Source of the DNA: Escarpia spicata
Taxonomy: Eukaryota > Annelida > Polychaeta > Sabellida > Siboglinidae
Direction of reading: 5' to 3'
NCBI GenBank assembly: GCA_963995525.1
Contig: OZ023205.1
Coordinates: 52,858,619-52,922,618, forward strand
DNA: 64,000 nucleotides
Shown: positions 34,701-45,300 of the stretch, in pieces
Position numbering within the stretch: the first letter of the stretch is position 1
Layout: every line of letters starts with the position of its first letter
Made by a program: the position numbers and the translations under genes
The notes under the pieces: model-generated
The model's database searches: none
What the model saw: only the letters and a program-made list of their open reading frames with translations
What the model was told of the DNA's origin: nothing

Positions 34701-36789
34701 TCTTTATAATTGTTATAGTCTTCATCATTTCCAGTACATCTATATGACTTCCACATCATTTGTTTATACTTAATTTTTCTAATGGCTTCTTTCGATAAGT
34801 GTTTCTTTTTGGACCGTTTTCCTTGTTTTTTGAAGGGTACAAATTTATCGATTATGCACTCAATTTCACTCTTTAATATATTCCAGCATTCTGTTGCCGT
34901 CTTATTTTTCAGTGTCTTATTCCAGTCTATCTTTGCTAAATATTTCCTCATGTCCTTATACCTTCCTTTGTGGAAATTTCTCCTATACTGCTTTTTGCTA
35001 TTCCTTTCTGATTTTACTTTGATGGTAAAATGTATCTGGTTGTGATCGCTACTCCCCAGTGGCTCACATATCTTGACATTGTCAACTAATTCATTCTGTG
35101 AGGACAAAACTATGTCTAACACATTCTCACCCCTGGTTGGTTCTAGCACATGTTGAGAAAGGAATGTGTCTTGAACTAAAACTAAAAACTTGTGGTCCTC
35201 TCTCCCCATACTCTGTAGAGATTTCCATTGTATATGCCCATGGTTAAAATCCCCCATAATAATACAGTCATATTTGCTTACTTCCCTTATAGCGTTTTGT
35301 ATTTTTTCATTCTCTTCTATGCTTATGTTTGGACTTCGATAAACTAACCCAACTGTTAACGTTGAGTTTCCTGTAACTATGTTACACCAAACAGCTTCTT
35401 CGCAATCTGCTTCTCTTTCTAATTTTATTTCATAAGCCTGAATAGATTCTTTAATATATAAAATAACTCCACCTCCCTTTCTTCCTATTCTATCTTTTCT
35501 AAACATTACATATCCTGTCAGTCCCAATTCAGCATCTGATATATCGGTGGTGGTCCAGGATTCGGTTATACCTATTATATGAGGGTCAATATCTTCTACC
35601 ATAATGTTTAGTTCATTTCTTTTGTTTACTATACTCCTTGCATTTAAACAAACACATTTATATCCAGCTTCAGAAGAGTTTTCCAGACTGTTATTTGTTG
35701 ATTTATTTGTGCTGTCTTTATCTATGCCTCCATTTTCAGGCTTTTCTGTGAGTCCCCCCTGCGAATCTAGTTTAAATAGATGCAACCGTCCCACTGTCAA
35801 CAGATTGCAGCAGATTCTCTGAGAAAACTGCTGCCCCCTTTCCACTAAGATGGAGGCCATCTCTCATGTACATATCTTCCCTCCCAACAAAGTATCCCCA
35901 TAAATCTGTGAATCCCACCCCCTCTTCTTCACACATCTGCTCAGCTAGTGCATTGATCGCCATCCTCTTGCAGTTTCTATACGTTGCCCCCCTTCCTCCC
36001 ATTACTGGCAAAATTCCTGACAAAATAACCTGTTCGACTCTCGTCTTCTTTAGCTTCCTCACTAACTGTCTATACTTCTGTACTATCGCAGTTGTTCCCT
36101 CCCTGTCTGCATTATTTGTTCCTACATGTACCAGTATAGACCCCCCCTTGCCATGTCCCAATACCTTCTCTACCCTGTCAGTTACATGTTCAATCCTAGC
36201 CCCCGGTAAACAAACAACGATGTCCTTCCCCTCGCTCAGTGTCTTGTCCGTCTTTCTCATAAGGGAGTCACCCATAAACACCCTCTCTTTCCTCATTGCC
36301 CCCTCAATCACTGCCTTAGAATAGCTCCTTCTTCGGTTTGCATCTGTCTGTTTGTTGAGCACTGTCTCATGACACAGAAGCAAGCCAATACTACTGCTAC
36401 TAGTACTATGTTTAGGATGTTTATATATATCAATATTTGTCTCTGTTTGATTTGTTTCCTATTATCACTATATTACCAATTCCAACAAACAAATATTGAG
36501 ATGCCTTTTTGTGATTGGTGCCTAGGTGATTTTGCGATGTCCTTGTCTGATTTACACCAATGAGTTTTTACTAGAATAGACACCTTTATTTTCAGCAAAT
36601 ACAACATCAACAAAAACAGTGACGTTTTAATAAGGACATGAAAATATCGTCATAACCACGGTCTAGGGTGAAATATGCTAGGTTGTGCACAATGATAAAT
36701 GTATGTTAAAATGACACCCACCGAAACACAATTAATGAAAAATTAGTTATATATGCATTTGTGCAAAGGTAAAGTGGCCCTACTTACAT
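31718..36789 (-). CDS. Galaxin-like secreted cysteine-rich protein, gene 4
   Basis: Exon 1 ends AT at 36789-36788 before GTAAGT. Exon 2 is 32500-32421 (acceptor GTGCAG, donor GTGGGT; 80 nt as in gene 3) and exon 3 is 31962-31718 (acceptor TTTCAG). Same split start and phase; 108 aa. The signal peptide 'MKKTPNYVCILLLLVVQPSR' is followed by Thr-Trp. The mature part is 'KCSDKPYNVGTHKCC', 'YPYCCGKTLIN' and 'THICC', then a 30-residue basic tail ending 'SGVWNMP'. It is the closest paralogue of gene 3 (shared promoter, exon 2 length and tail) but has a single repeat. Intron 1 was enlarged to about 4.3 kb by a CR1 LINE, intact enough to be recent. Confidence 0.82.
32888..35860 (-). CDS. CR1 ORF2: APE endonuclease and reverse transcriptase
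   Basis: A 990-codon frame without stops. The endonuclease spans about residues 66-290: 'CLNARSIVNK' (72), 'ITESW' (98-102), 'GLVYRSP', 'MGDFNH' (202-207) and 'GSSDHNQ' (269-275) keep the Asn, Glu, Asp and His of the APE active site. The RT spans about 500-800: 'NKSPGVDGIP', 'LFKKGSRNKSENYRPVSL', 'YLDFQKAFDKVPH', 'SGVPQGSVLGPILFLIYNND' and the catalytic 'FADD' (722-725). The thumb and C-terminus ('HLEYCIQAWRPYRRKD') follow. All catalytic residues look present. The true start is uncertain, because the ORF overlaps ORF1 by about 90 nt in another frame. Confidence 0.9.
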   Translation of the reverse strand: MASILVERGQQFSQRICCNLLTVGRLHLFKLDSQGGLTEKPENGGIDKDSTNKSTNNSLENSSEAGYKCVCLNARSIVNKRNELNIMVEDIDPHIIGITESWTTTDISDAELGLTGYVMFRKDRIGRKGGGVILYIKESIQAYEIKLEREADCEEAVWCNIVTGNSTLTVGLVYRSPNISIEENEKIQNAIREVSKYDCIIMGDFNHGHIQWKSLQSMGREDHKFLVLVQDTFLSQHVLEPTRGENVLDIVLSSQNELVDNVKICEPLGSSDHNQIHFTIKVKSERNSKKQYRRNFHKGRYKDMRKYLAKIDWNKTLKNKTATECWNILKSEIECIIDKFVPFKKQGKRSKKKHLSKEAIRKIKYKQMMWKSYRCTGNDEDYNNYKEALNQATAEIRNSKRSYEQQLASNIKHDSKSFYAYVRSKQKVQDKVGPLEDSAGNMISEGFVMAEDLNEYFSSVFTREDISSLPIPEAKFKGADSDYLGQLIVTPEMVAKKIRAMKENKSPGVDGIPPKLLLEIVEQISIPLATVFNLSLEEGVVPLEWKEANIIPLFKKGSRNKSENYRPVSLTSVICKLLERLIKDHMVDFLVKQNLINPSQHGFFKARSCLTNMLCFLEDITKWVDEGTPVDIVYLDFQKAFDKVPHQRLLLKLKAHGIGNGIINWIEQWLIDRRQRVVVDGEASNWKSVLSGVPQGSVLGPILFLIYNNDLDDEITSKVLKFADDTKVFRRIKSDGDRQHLQDDLDRLMKWSEKWQMMFNFGKCKCLHIGHGNEEVEYTMGGTVLSTTVKEKDLGLTVSADMKISEKCGIAASKGNQILGLIRRNITYKEKDLIIPLYKTIVRPHLEYCIQAWRPYRRKDIDMLERVQRRATKMIQNLRDLSYEIRLKKCGLTTLETRRLRGDQIEVFKILKGYENIDRNMFFSVKKDRRTRGHDLALAKEQSRLDIRKFSFSQRTVNEWNRLPSDCVGASSVNMFKNKIDTYLRRAGYT
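35772..36383 (-). CDS. CR1 ORF1 fragment with SGNH/GDSL-type esterase domain
   Basis: The frame contains 'RVFMGDSLMRKTDKTL' (the GDS nucleophile block), 'GSILVHVGTNNADREG' (block with Gly-x-Asn) and 'DLWGYFVGREDMYMRDGLHLS' (the catalytic Asp-x-x-His block). This is the esterase seen in ORF1 of many CR1 elements, thought to act on membranes or RNP transport. The frame is open to the 5' truncation, and an N-terminal zinc finger is not present here. Confidence 0.8.
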   Translation of the reverse strand: MLLCHETVLNKQTDANRRRSYSKAVIEGAMRKERVFMGDSLMRKTDKTLSEGKDIVVCLPGARIEHVTDRVEKVLGHGKGGSILVHVGTNNADREGTTAIVQKYRQLVRKLKKTRVEQVILSGILPVMGGRGATYRNCKRMAINALAEQMCEEEGVGFTDLWGYFVGREDMYMRDGLHLSGKGAAVFSENLLQSVDSGTVASI

Positions 36790-36839
36790 GGAGCTTGTTT
36801 ATGTCATGCAATCCAGCTCGGAAGTAGTCAACGGTGCAG

Positions 36840-36890
36840 TACGTCGGTAGAAAATAATCTGACAGTCGCAAGTGTTTATTATATACGAAT
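36840..36890 (-). promoter_or_regulatory. Core promoter of galaxin-like gene 4
   Basis: TATATAATAAA on the minus strand (about 36886-36873) is followed by CACTTGCGACTGTCAGATT. This matches the gene 3 promoter (CACTTACGATTGTCAGATT) and places a start near 36843. Confidence 0.65.
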
Positions 36891-37609
36891 ACCGGTATTA
36901 TTAATAAAGACTCTTTGGCACACATCGTATACAAACACGTTCGAGTCACAGTGGCTTTATTTGTAAGAAGCCATAGTCCACGCCACTTGAAACACAACTT
37001 AACACCAGGGTTGGAATCGTTATGGAGTACTCATTATCATAATTAGTACGTAACAAAATTAAGTTTCTTTATCATTGTTGTTATTTTACAATGCTGAAAC
37101 GTAAAGTTTCATTATCTGTATTATATTTACTATCATTAGTATCACTAGCAAAAATCCCCTTCACCTGACAGGATGCCTCGGTAAAAGACAGTCATGAAGG
37201 TAATATTTACAAAATGTAAGAAAACACAGAGCATCGTTACATAAACACCATAATGTGTTCGCAGATACGCGTTGTTTGTTCAACATTACGAAGGTCGGAG
37301 AGAATGTGAAGTTCACGTCAGTCGATAGGCCCTAGTCGTGATAGTGTAGAATTGTCAAATAATATTCGTATGGTTATGCTGTTGGCCTGAGAGTACAAGC
37401 ATTATTATTGTGTCTGCGTCTACTCCATGATGCCAAGTCTATGACGTAGGAGCCGATTTCCCGAAATATTTGCCGCGACCGCGTGGTACCTGCAATTGTT
37501 AGGTTACGTTTTATGAATTTCGCGCACACTACGTCTTATGTTCCGAACAACTGATTTACCCCATAAAAGGTGAACATCTTTCATACCACACCAGTGCAGA
37601 TGTGAATTG

Positions 37610-38160
37610 AACATGACATATTGTTTTCTCTGTCTCGTGTGTCTACTCGCAACCTGTGCGCTGTATTTGATCAATCCCTCAACATGGCTAACCACATAAG
37701 TGCCATTTGCCGAATAACGTATATGCACCTCCACAACATCAGTCGTATCAGGCGATACCTCACAACAGATGCAACTAAATCATTCTTGCATGCTTTCGTC
37801 ATATCTAGATTGGACTACGGGAACGCGTTACTGGCTGGACAGCCACGTGACCACATTCACAGACCCCAGCGAATCCAAAACATGGCAGCCAGAATCATCA
37901 CGTTCACACCTCGCCGTGACCACATAACTCCGGTTTTAAAACATTTCATTGGCTGCCAATCAAATGCCGAATCGAGTTTAAAATACTCCTTTGTGTGTTC
38001 AGATGTCTGAATAGGACGGCGCCGCTGAACGAACTTGGTCAGTTCCGTGTGATTGGACCTCGTCTATGGAATGCACTGCCCATTGTTATCAAGTGCGGCA
38101 GAACCCTGTCGGCGTTCAGAATGTTCAAAGTTCAACACTGCCGAAATTTTTTTACATTTA
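37610..38160 (+). pseudogene. LINE reverse-transcriptase C-terminal fragment
   Basis: The plus strand reads 'NLCAVFDQSLNMANHISAIC', 'RIRRYLTTDATKSFLHAFV', 'SRLDYGNALLAG' and 'RIQNMAARIITF', then in another frame 'GPRLWNALPI'. This is the thumb/C-terminal region typical of CR1/L2-like LINEs. The catalytic core is absent. Confidence 0.75.
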
Positions 38161-38293
38161 ATTTAATTTGAGGAAATTGTACTGCATATTTTACTTTTAT
38201 ACATATAGATATATTATTTTTTGAGTGCATGTATCAGTATTTATTTATGTATGTATGCGTGCGTGTGTGTGTGTGGGTATTTATGCATATGTA

Positions 38294-38610
<317 letters not shown>

Positions 38611-38768
38611 TAATAATAGGTCTACTTTAGAATTTATCTAATTTTATTTATTTATAGTCTTTAATTAATAGTTTTAATATAACTAACTTAATTTGTTTTA
38701 CATTTTGTCTGACGTTTCTTTTGTTGCAGCTTTTATTACTATACATTGAATCGCTTGATTGAATTTTC

Positions 38769-39490
38769 TTGTACATCGCTTTGAGCATATTATGGATATT
38801 TTCTGTTGCTAAGACTATTGCAACAGCGCTTGTTAGCAGCAGACTTGACTATTGCAATTCCCTCCTTTATAATATCGCTAGCAAGGATATCACAAAACTT
38901 CAGCGTGTCCAAAATTGTCTAGCAAGAGTAGTTACAAGATCTCCTCGTTTTTCTCGCTCTGTGCCATTTTTGAAGTCTTTGCATTGGCTTCCTGTACGAT
39001 ATCGTATAATATTTAAGATATGTACCATTACATACCAGGCACTGTCCAATAAACAACCATCTTATTTGCATTTATTGCTTACTCCTGTAAGAAAATCTAT
39101 CCAGCTTCGATCATCTAGTTCTGACCTACTTTTTGTTCCTAGAGTCAACACTAACATTGGAACTAGGGCTTTTTCTGTTGCTGCACCAACTCTTTGGAAT
39201 ATGCTTCCTCTTAGTGTTAGATCAGTTGAAAATATTACAAAATTCCGTCGTCATTTAAAAACATATATTTACAACCTTGCTTATCCACCGTAGCTCCCTA
39301 GCGCCCTGACCCATCTGTTGACAACTGAAAAACTACTTATGGATTTTGAGATTGACCAACCCTTTTGTTTTGATGCGCCTCTGAGCTTGGTTTCCAAGGA
39401 TTTAGGCGCAATAGAAGTTATCTTGTTATTATTATTATTATATTGCGCTCTATAAATATTATATATTATTATTATTATTATATATGGGGT
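38769..39490 (+). mobile_element. 3' end of an L2-like LINE
   Basis: An open frame to 39293 encodes the RT C-terminus: 'ALVSSRLDYCNSLLYNI', 'QRVQNCLARVVTR', 'LHWLPVRYRIIFK' and 'APTLWNMLPLSVRS'. It is followed by a UTR ending in GCGCTCTATAAAT and a TTA/ATT microsatellite (to about 39490), the usual tail of L2-type elements. It is 5'-truncated. Confidence 0.85.
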
Positions 39491-39499
39491 ATTTTGAGA

Positions 39500-40077
39500 C
39501 ATAGGATAGTTCTAGGGGTCGTAGATTAATCCCTGAAAGTTTGGTGCTCGGGGTTCAAGCGGTCTAAGAGGAAAACGTTAACCTACTCGCATACGCAAGC
39601 TCGATTACAAGCATATCATCATCATCATCAGTATTACAAAACAACATTGTCGTTATATAAACTCCATCCCTGCATGTTACAGTGTAAAGTTAATGTTTAC
39701 GAGTCTGTCTCGTGTGTCTGCATTTGTATATATCTGTGTATGACTGTGTGTGCAGGTTTCTGTTGAATAATAGCATTATCGCACCATTTGTGGGTTGCTG
39801 CAGAGGCAACCGACCATCTAAAGTACCCAGGGAACACCAGCGAAACTTCTGATACTGTTTTTACCCTTGGCGTTGTTCTTATCAATAACATTTCAAAGGT
39901 CGAGTTCGGGTCAGTCAACCATCAGAGACCAGGAACCAGCGCATATTTGTGATATCGAAGGATAGTCTCTTCAATCGATGGAGTCAAACCGTTTGGCGTC
40001 GTATACATAAATAACAGATCAAATACCTATACCTTCGCATAAAATTACTTACAAAGATGTAATTGGTAAGTCAGGGC
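39500..40077. other. No gene seen
   Basis: Mixed sequence with a short ATC repeat near 39616. I found no exon with matching phase here for the neighbouring P2X7-like gene. Confidence 0.35.
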
Positions 40078-40079
40078 AA

Positions 40080-40235
40080 GTGTATACGGTCGCTGCTGGA
40101 TATTGAACATGACACTTTGTTCTCTATAAAAGTGTATACGGTCGCTGCTGGATATTGAACATGACACTTTGTTCTCTCTAAAAGAGTATACGGTCGCTGC
40201 TGGATATTGAACATGTCACTTTGTTCTCTCTAAAA
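40080..40235 (-). repeat. 52-bp unit repeated three times at the 3' end of the P2X7-like gene
   Basis: Three nearly identical 52-bp units, each with GTATACGGTCGCTGCTGGAT. The unit nearest the gene supplies the last codons and the stop (40180-40178). The other copies are 3' UTR. Confidence 0.9.
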
Positions 40236-40894
40236 AGCTCTATGATACAAGCTACAACTCTCCGTACCCTTCGGCCCAGCCTGCCATGGATCCACCAGAT
40301 GAACTGTCTATATGCAGCCCACCTGAGAAACCTGAAATGAAAATAGGTTTGAAGTAGTTAATTTCCTTGTCAAATTGGTATATATCAACAAGCAGTGTTT
40401 GTATGAAATCATTTGAACTTTTCTTCAATTCTCACATAGGCATGCTACTCAAAATGTTCTAGAATGATCTTATGTTGTTTACTATTAAACATATAAAACA
40501 TGTTGGCAGATTTCTATTAACTATGCATATATATACAGTTTATGAAACTTCATACATATTATATATGTTTATACGTTTTAAAATTGCTGTTGCTTTGCTT
40601 GATGTTCTGGTTTTTGTAGTATTATCTTCATTGTTGATATATGTCAATAAATGTTTAACAACACATTTTATTGCTGGTATAACACATGCATATCTACTTA
40701 CTTGTTCTTTGGCGGGTCTAGTTGCCAGTTATCTAACTGAATGTGATTCATAACAACTAGTATATTTCGTAGCATTAGCTGCTCCAAACACAAAATACCA
40801 AATCCGTGGCCATTCCTAACGCATCGCAGTTCACCTGCAAAAAGAACCAAGTGTTTATGGAAGTATTACATGAATGATAAACAAATAAGGATTA

Positions 40895-41878
40895 CAGTGG
40901 AACCTTGCTATATGGTCACATTGGTAATACAGCCACCTTGCAATTAGGGATGGGTTCGGTACTCGAGTACTTGAGTACTTGTGTACTTAAGTACAGCAAG
41001 TACTGTACTTGGACTTGTACGTGTACTTGCCATTTTGTTGAGTGTAGCGCTTGGACTTGGACTTGTACTTGACCATCAAAATACTTGGACTTGCCAAGTA
41101 CTTTTTACAAGTATTTTTTTACGTATGTTAAGCAGTTGTGTCTATCAGAAGGATTGAAAAGAAATGGCTAAAGTGAAAATTTCTGTATATTTATTCTTAT
41201 TTTGTACAACGCTTCATAGCACGAACCTTAATTGATGGTACTTGTGATGGTGGTTGATTGGTTTATATGTATAAAGGGGATGATAAGCACAGGCACTTAC
41301 ATGCATGTCAGCTGAGAGTTGAAGCCATGAGTCAATTACATGGGATAAACTAACACTATATGATGCCTTGATCAGTTGTAGTGGCTTCAGATGTTCAGAA
41401 ATCACCAGTTCATTTGTATTATCTATTTTTGTGGTAGACATACTTGCATTGGCTTAAGATGATGACTGAATAATAGTCAGTTGTAAATTGCAATCTGTTC
41501 AGAACATCAGAATCTGGCACTGCAGACAAGCAACCATATTGTCTTGACTACTTGACTTAAATAAACAATGAATAAATGCATACTACTGCTGCTTTTGTGT
41601 TTTCATCGCTTTGACTTGCGTTCAATGTACTTGACTGTACTTGACTAACATTTTCAAAGTACTTGGTACTTGTACTTGAGTTTTTCACAAAGTATTTGAC
41701 CTTGTAAGTGCCTATATTTTTAGATGAGTACTTGTACTTGGACTTGGCAAAATTGAAAGTACTTATGCATGTACTTGACCCATCCCTGCTTGCAATTAAG
41801 GTCACCTCAGGAGTAGTACCGCTGGTAAGGTCACTTTTATCCACTCCCATGGGTGACCTTAAAAGTGAGGTTCCACTG
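40895..41878. mobile_element. Small MITE split by a hAT insertion
   Basis: Left end CAGTGGAACCT (40895) and right end AGGTTCCACTG (to 41878) form an inverted pair. Without the hAT and its duplicated target the element is about 130 bp, with internal 'GGTCAC/GTGACC' symmetry. The termini resemble pogo/Tigger-type ends, but target-site duplication is not clear. Confidence 0.6.
40945..41788 (-). mobile_element. hAT transposon derivative
   Basis: An exact 8-bp target duplication CTTGCAAT (40937-40944, 41789-41796) and inverted tips TAGGGATGGGT/ACCCATCCCTG identify hAT. Both subterminal regions are built of degenerate GTACTTG repeats. A minus frame near 41441-41290 ('NELVISEHLKPLQLIKASY') resembles a hAT transposase segment. 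At 844 bp it cannot encode a full transposase. Confidence 0.85.
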
Positions 41879-42329
41879 CACATTATTTCAGCTAAAAACG
41901 ATAGCTTTATCATTCTGAATGAAGCCAATTTGACAAAAAGCCTTGATTAGGATTGTCTTTCTGTATTTATCCCACAAGAATTATGCCCCCTCTCTATAAA
42001 ATTAAATATCAAGCCTATTTAAAGAACATTTAATACTGCCACACATTTGTATCATACGGTGGTACACATGCATTGTCGTTATTGTAAATATAATAATAGG
42101 GACGCAACAGTTAACCTGTTTGTTTTCATTCATAGATGTGGACAATTTGGAACTCGGTTGCTGGAACCGTTTTTAAAAGGGCGAAGGTGTAACCTTAGGT
42201 AATATTTACATAAAATGTAAAACTGGACACTCGGACACTGAGCCCACGGCATTGGCATGGAGAATGAAAATTGAGGCTCACTCGGTTCATACATTTATTT
42301 GGATACCCCATTTATTTATTTAAATTATT

Positions 42330-45300
42330 ACCCAGCCCGGACCTGGAATTTACCTTGAATCCTCAACTTCTACGTGGTAGTCAAGGAGTTGACGAGGAAG
42401 GGAGTCAAACGTTGACTCCTGTAATCTTCCGCCCTATTGCATAAAAATGTGTCAATGTGTCCCTTGAACTGGTTGATGTTTTTGGACATCACTGCTGCTT
42501 CCGGAAGTCTATTCCAGTCGTTAACTATCCTTTGAGTAAAGGAGTATATGAGTATATAATATTGAGTGCACTTTGGTTGTTTTGAAAGGGTGCCCTCTTG
42601 TTTTGGTCTATGTGGTTTATTTTCCATAACAAAGAAATTTGTAGAAAGAATACTCTCTTACACGTTGAATATTTGTGTATACTTCCAATAAGTCGGCACG
42701 TAGTCGTCTAGTCTCCAGAGTCGTGATATTTAACACTCTTAACCGTCTTTGGTAATCTAAGTGACTTAAATCTGAAATCATCCTGATCGCCCAACATTGC
42801 ACCTTTTCTAATAATATATATGATGGAACCTTATCCAGGCACACTAAAAAGTGCGTCAGGCATGAACGTCCCTTCCAAAAACCATGTTGCGACGGTTTAA
42901 TCAAATCATGATTTTGAAGATGGCCAACGATGTCATCCTTGGTGATGGCTTCCACTGCTTTAGATATATGTGATGCTAGACGTACAGGTCTGTAGTTACT
43001 GGGTTGGGATTTGATACCTTTCTTATATATGTGGGTAACATTTGCACTTTTCCAGTCTTGTGGAACTTCTCCCGTTTCCATGCTGTCTGCTAAGATTTCG
43101 CTTAGCAGTGGAGTTCTCGGAGCATTGTCGAGTTTAAGTTGTCTATTTCAGGGGCTTTGTATGGTTTAAGTTGCAACAGCTTTTCCAATATTACTGCTGT
43201 AGTTATCTCAATATGCTGGCGTGGCTCCTCAATTGTCTTGGTGAAAGTGCTCACAGCGTCAGGAAGATTTTATGTTACCTCGTCAGTGAACACTGAGGCG
43301 AAGTAGTTGATTAGTACATTTGTTGTCTCAACTGAGACTATGATCACATCCCCATTGCTTTTCAAAAGGGGGCCGATAGTGTCTTTTGTCTTAGTTTTCG
43401 TCCTAGTATATGAATAAAAAGATTTCGGATCTTTTTATGTTGTCAGCAAGTCTTTTATCAAAATTTCGTTTAGCCACAACCACTTCATTCCGGGCTTTGT
43501 TTAGTTGACGTTTGTATGCCACGTACAGATGATATTCTCCTGTTTCTCTGTATTTCTGCCACATGTGGTATTTCTTCCGTCTTGCCATGTCTGCTCGTTT
43601 AGTCATCCATCTGAGTTTGGTCTTTCGTCTCCTTGTTGAAACAGGGATAAAACCTTTCATTGCCGAGTTAACGACTGTTTTAAAGATGTCCCATTTTGTG
43701 TGTACATTAGTATCCTGGAATGCCTGCTTCCAGTCATAGTTCTCTAAACAATGTTTCATTCCATCATAGTTTGCCTTCTCGTAGTCGTAGTAAGTTTCTC
43801 TCCATTCTCTTGTGTGAATAGACACTACAATATCACATATCACAATGTTGTGGTCACTGAAGGGTTAACTTACCCTAACTTACTCAACCATATTTGGTTC
43901 AGAGGATAGTACAACATCCAATGTATTGTCACCCCTAGTAGCATCGCGTACATGTTGGGTTAGAAACAGATCTTGGGTGAGTTCCATGAAACGTACCATC
44001 TCGACTCCTGCCTGCACCGTAGTCCAATCAATGGTTCTGTTGGTTGAAATCTCCAAATATTACAATGTTGTTGCTCGTTGCATATACTGTGCGTAATAAT
44101 TTATGTAGAGCTAGTTCGCTGTCATGATCAGCAGATGTGCTGTGGTAGCATACTCCTACACGTAGGGAGTCTGTTGTTGTTGTTAAGCGACACCATAGAG
44201 ATTCCGTGTTGTGTGTTTGTGTGAGCTCCTCACATTTGACCTAGTTTATATTGTTTCTTATATATAATGCAGCCGCCTCCTTTCTTGCCCTCTCTGTCAT
44301 TTCTGATCAAACTGTATCCCTCGAGGTTAAACTGTGCATCAGATACATCTTCGTGAGCCTACGTTTCTGTTACACATATCAAGTCTGGGTTCTCCTCAGT
44401 TGCAACAAACTGCATCTTATCCAGCTTGTTTAAGAGGCTTCTGGCATTCACAGATATGGCTTTGAGTGTATTTACAGTAATATGGCCTGTGCTCCCTATT
44501 CCTGTTTTATTCTCTTCACCAATTTTTTGCAGATTTTCGCTATTAGTGTTTATATACATACTGGTCTATCTACTCCCATCTCCACTCCTACTTTTTTGCT
44601 GGTTTTGAGGACTGGCTGCCCCTCCTGGTGGGAGCCGTTCTTGATTGACTGCTCCTTCTGGGAGGTGTCGTTCCCGACTGACTGCCCCTAGTAGGTGCCA
44701 CTGGTGTTGTTTGACTCCTGGAAGGGGTCGTTCCTTTTACATTTTTGTTGGGTAGTGATGCTTCCGCCTGGGTGCCTTGCACCTTACTGTCATCCGCCTC
44801 TACAATGTGGCCTCGATGGATGTATATGTTTTTTTCACCTTTTCCCTTCCTTTCCCTTAGTTCCTTCCTTTGTTGGTACTGTTTCTCCCTTTCTCTCTTA
44901 GTCTCATATGCACTGATGTAAACGTGTTTCGTCCTTGTTTCTCAGGTTATTTGCTATTCTTAGCACTTTTGTTTTCATGTTCCGATTTCCCAGTGTTACA
45001 ACTGTCAGTCTATTCCTACCCTCCATTTTGTTTTCCGGGACTCTAGTTACTGACATTATTTCTACCTCTTTCTGTTCCAAAACATTGTGCACCAAATGCT
45101 CCACAAGTTTTCGTCATCTTTCCAATTTTCATGCTCTTCACTGTGTATTTCATCAAGAGTTCTGATGAGTACATTTGCGCTCTTTGCTTCTTTTTCTCTG
45201 ATCTCGTAAAGCTCCTCTCTCACTACTCTGCAGACATTCTCTTTATGAGTGCCCTTCATTTCAGTAATTTCCTCTACTTTCGTGGTCAGTTCATCTACTC

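Larger units (their letters stand above)
32790..36390 (-). mobile_element. CR1-clade LINE, nearly intact
   Basis: ORF1 (esterase) is followed by overlapping ORF2 (endonuclease plus RT). The 3' end is a short tandem of about two and a half GATTTAACAA units (32790-32816, plus-strand reading), the kind of microrepeat tail CR1 elements use. The 5' part of ORF1 (expected PHD-like finger) is missing, so the copy is 5'-truncated, as usual for target-primed insertion. It lies within intron 1 of galaxin-like gene 4. Confidence 0.9.

Noticed and set aside
40472..40753. 93-codon hydrophobic plus-strand ORF
   Set aside because: Antisense to exon B of the P2X7-like gene and AT-rich intron; no other support.
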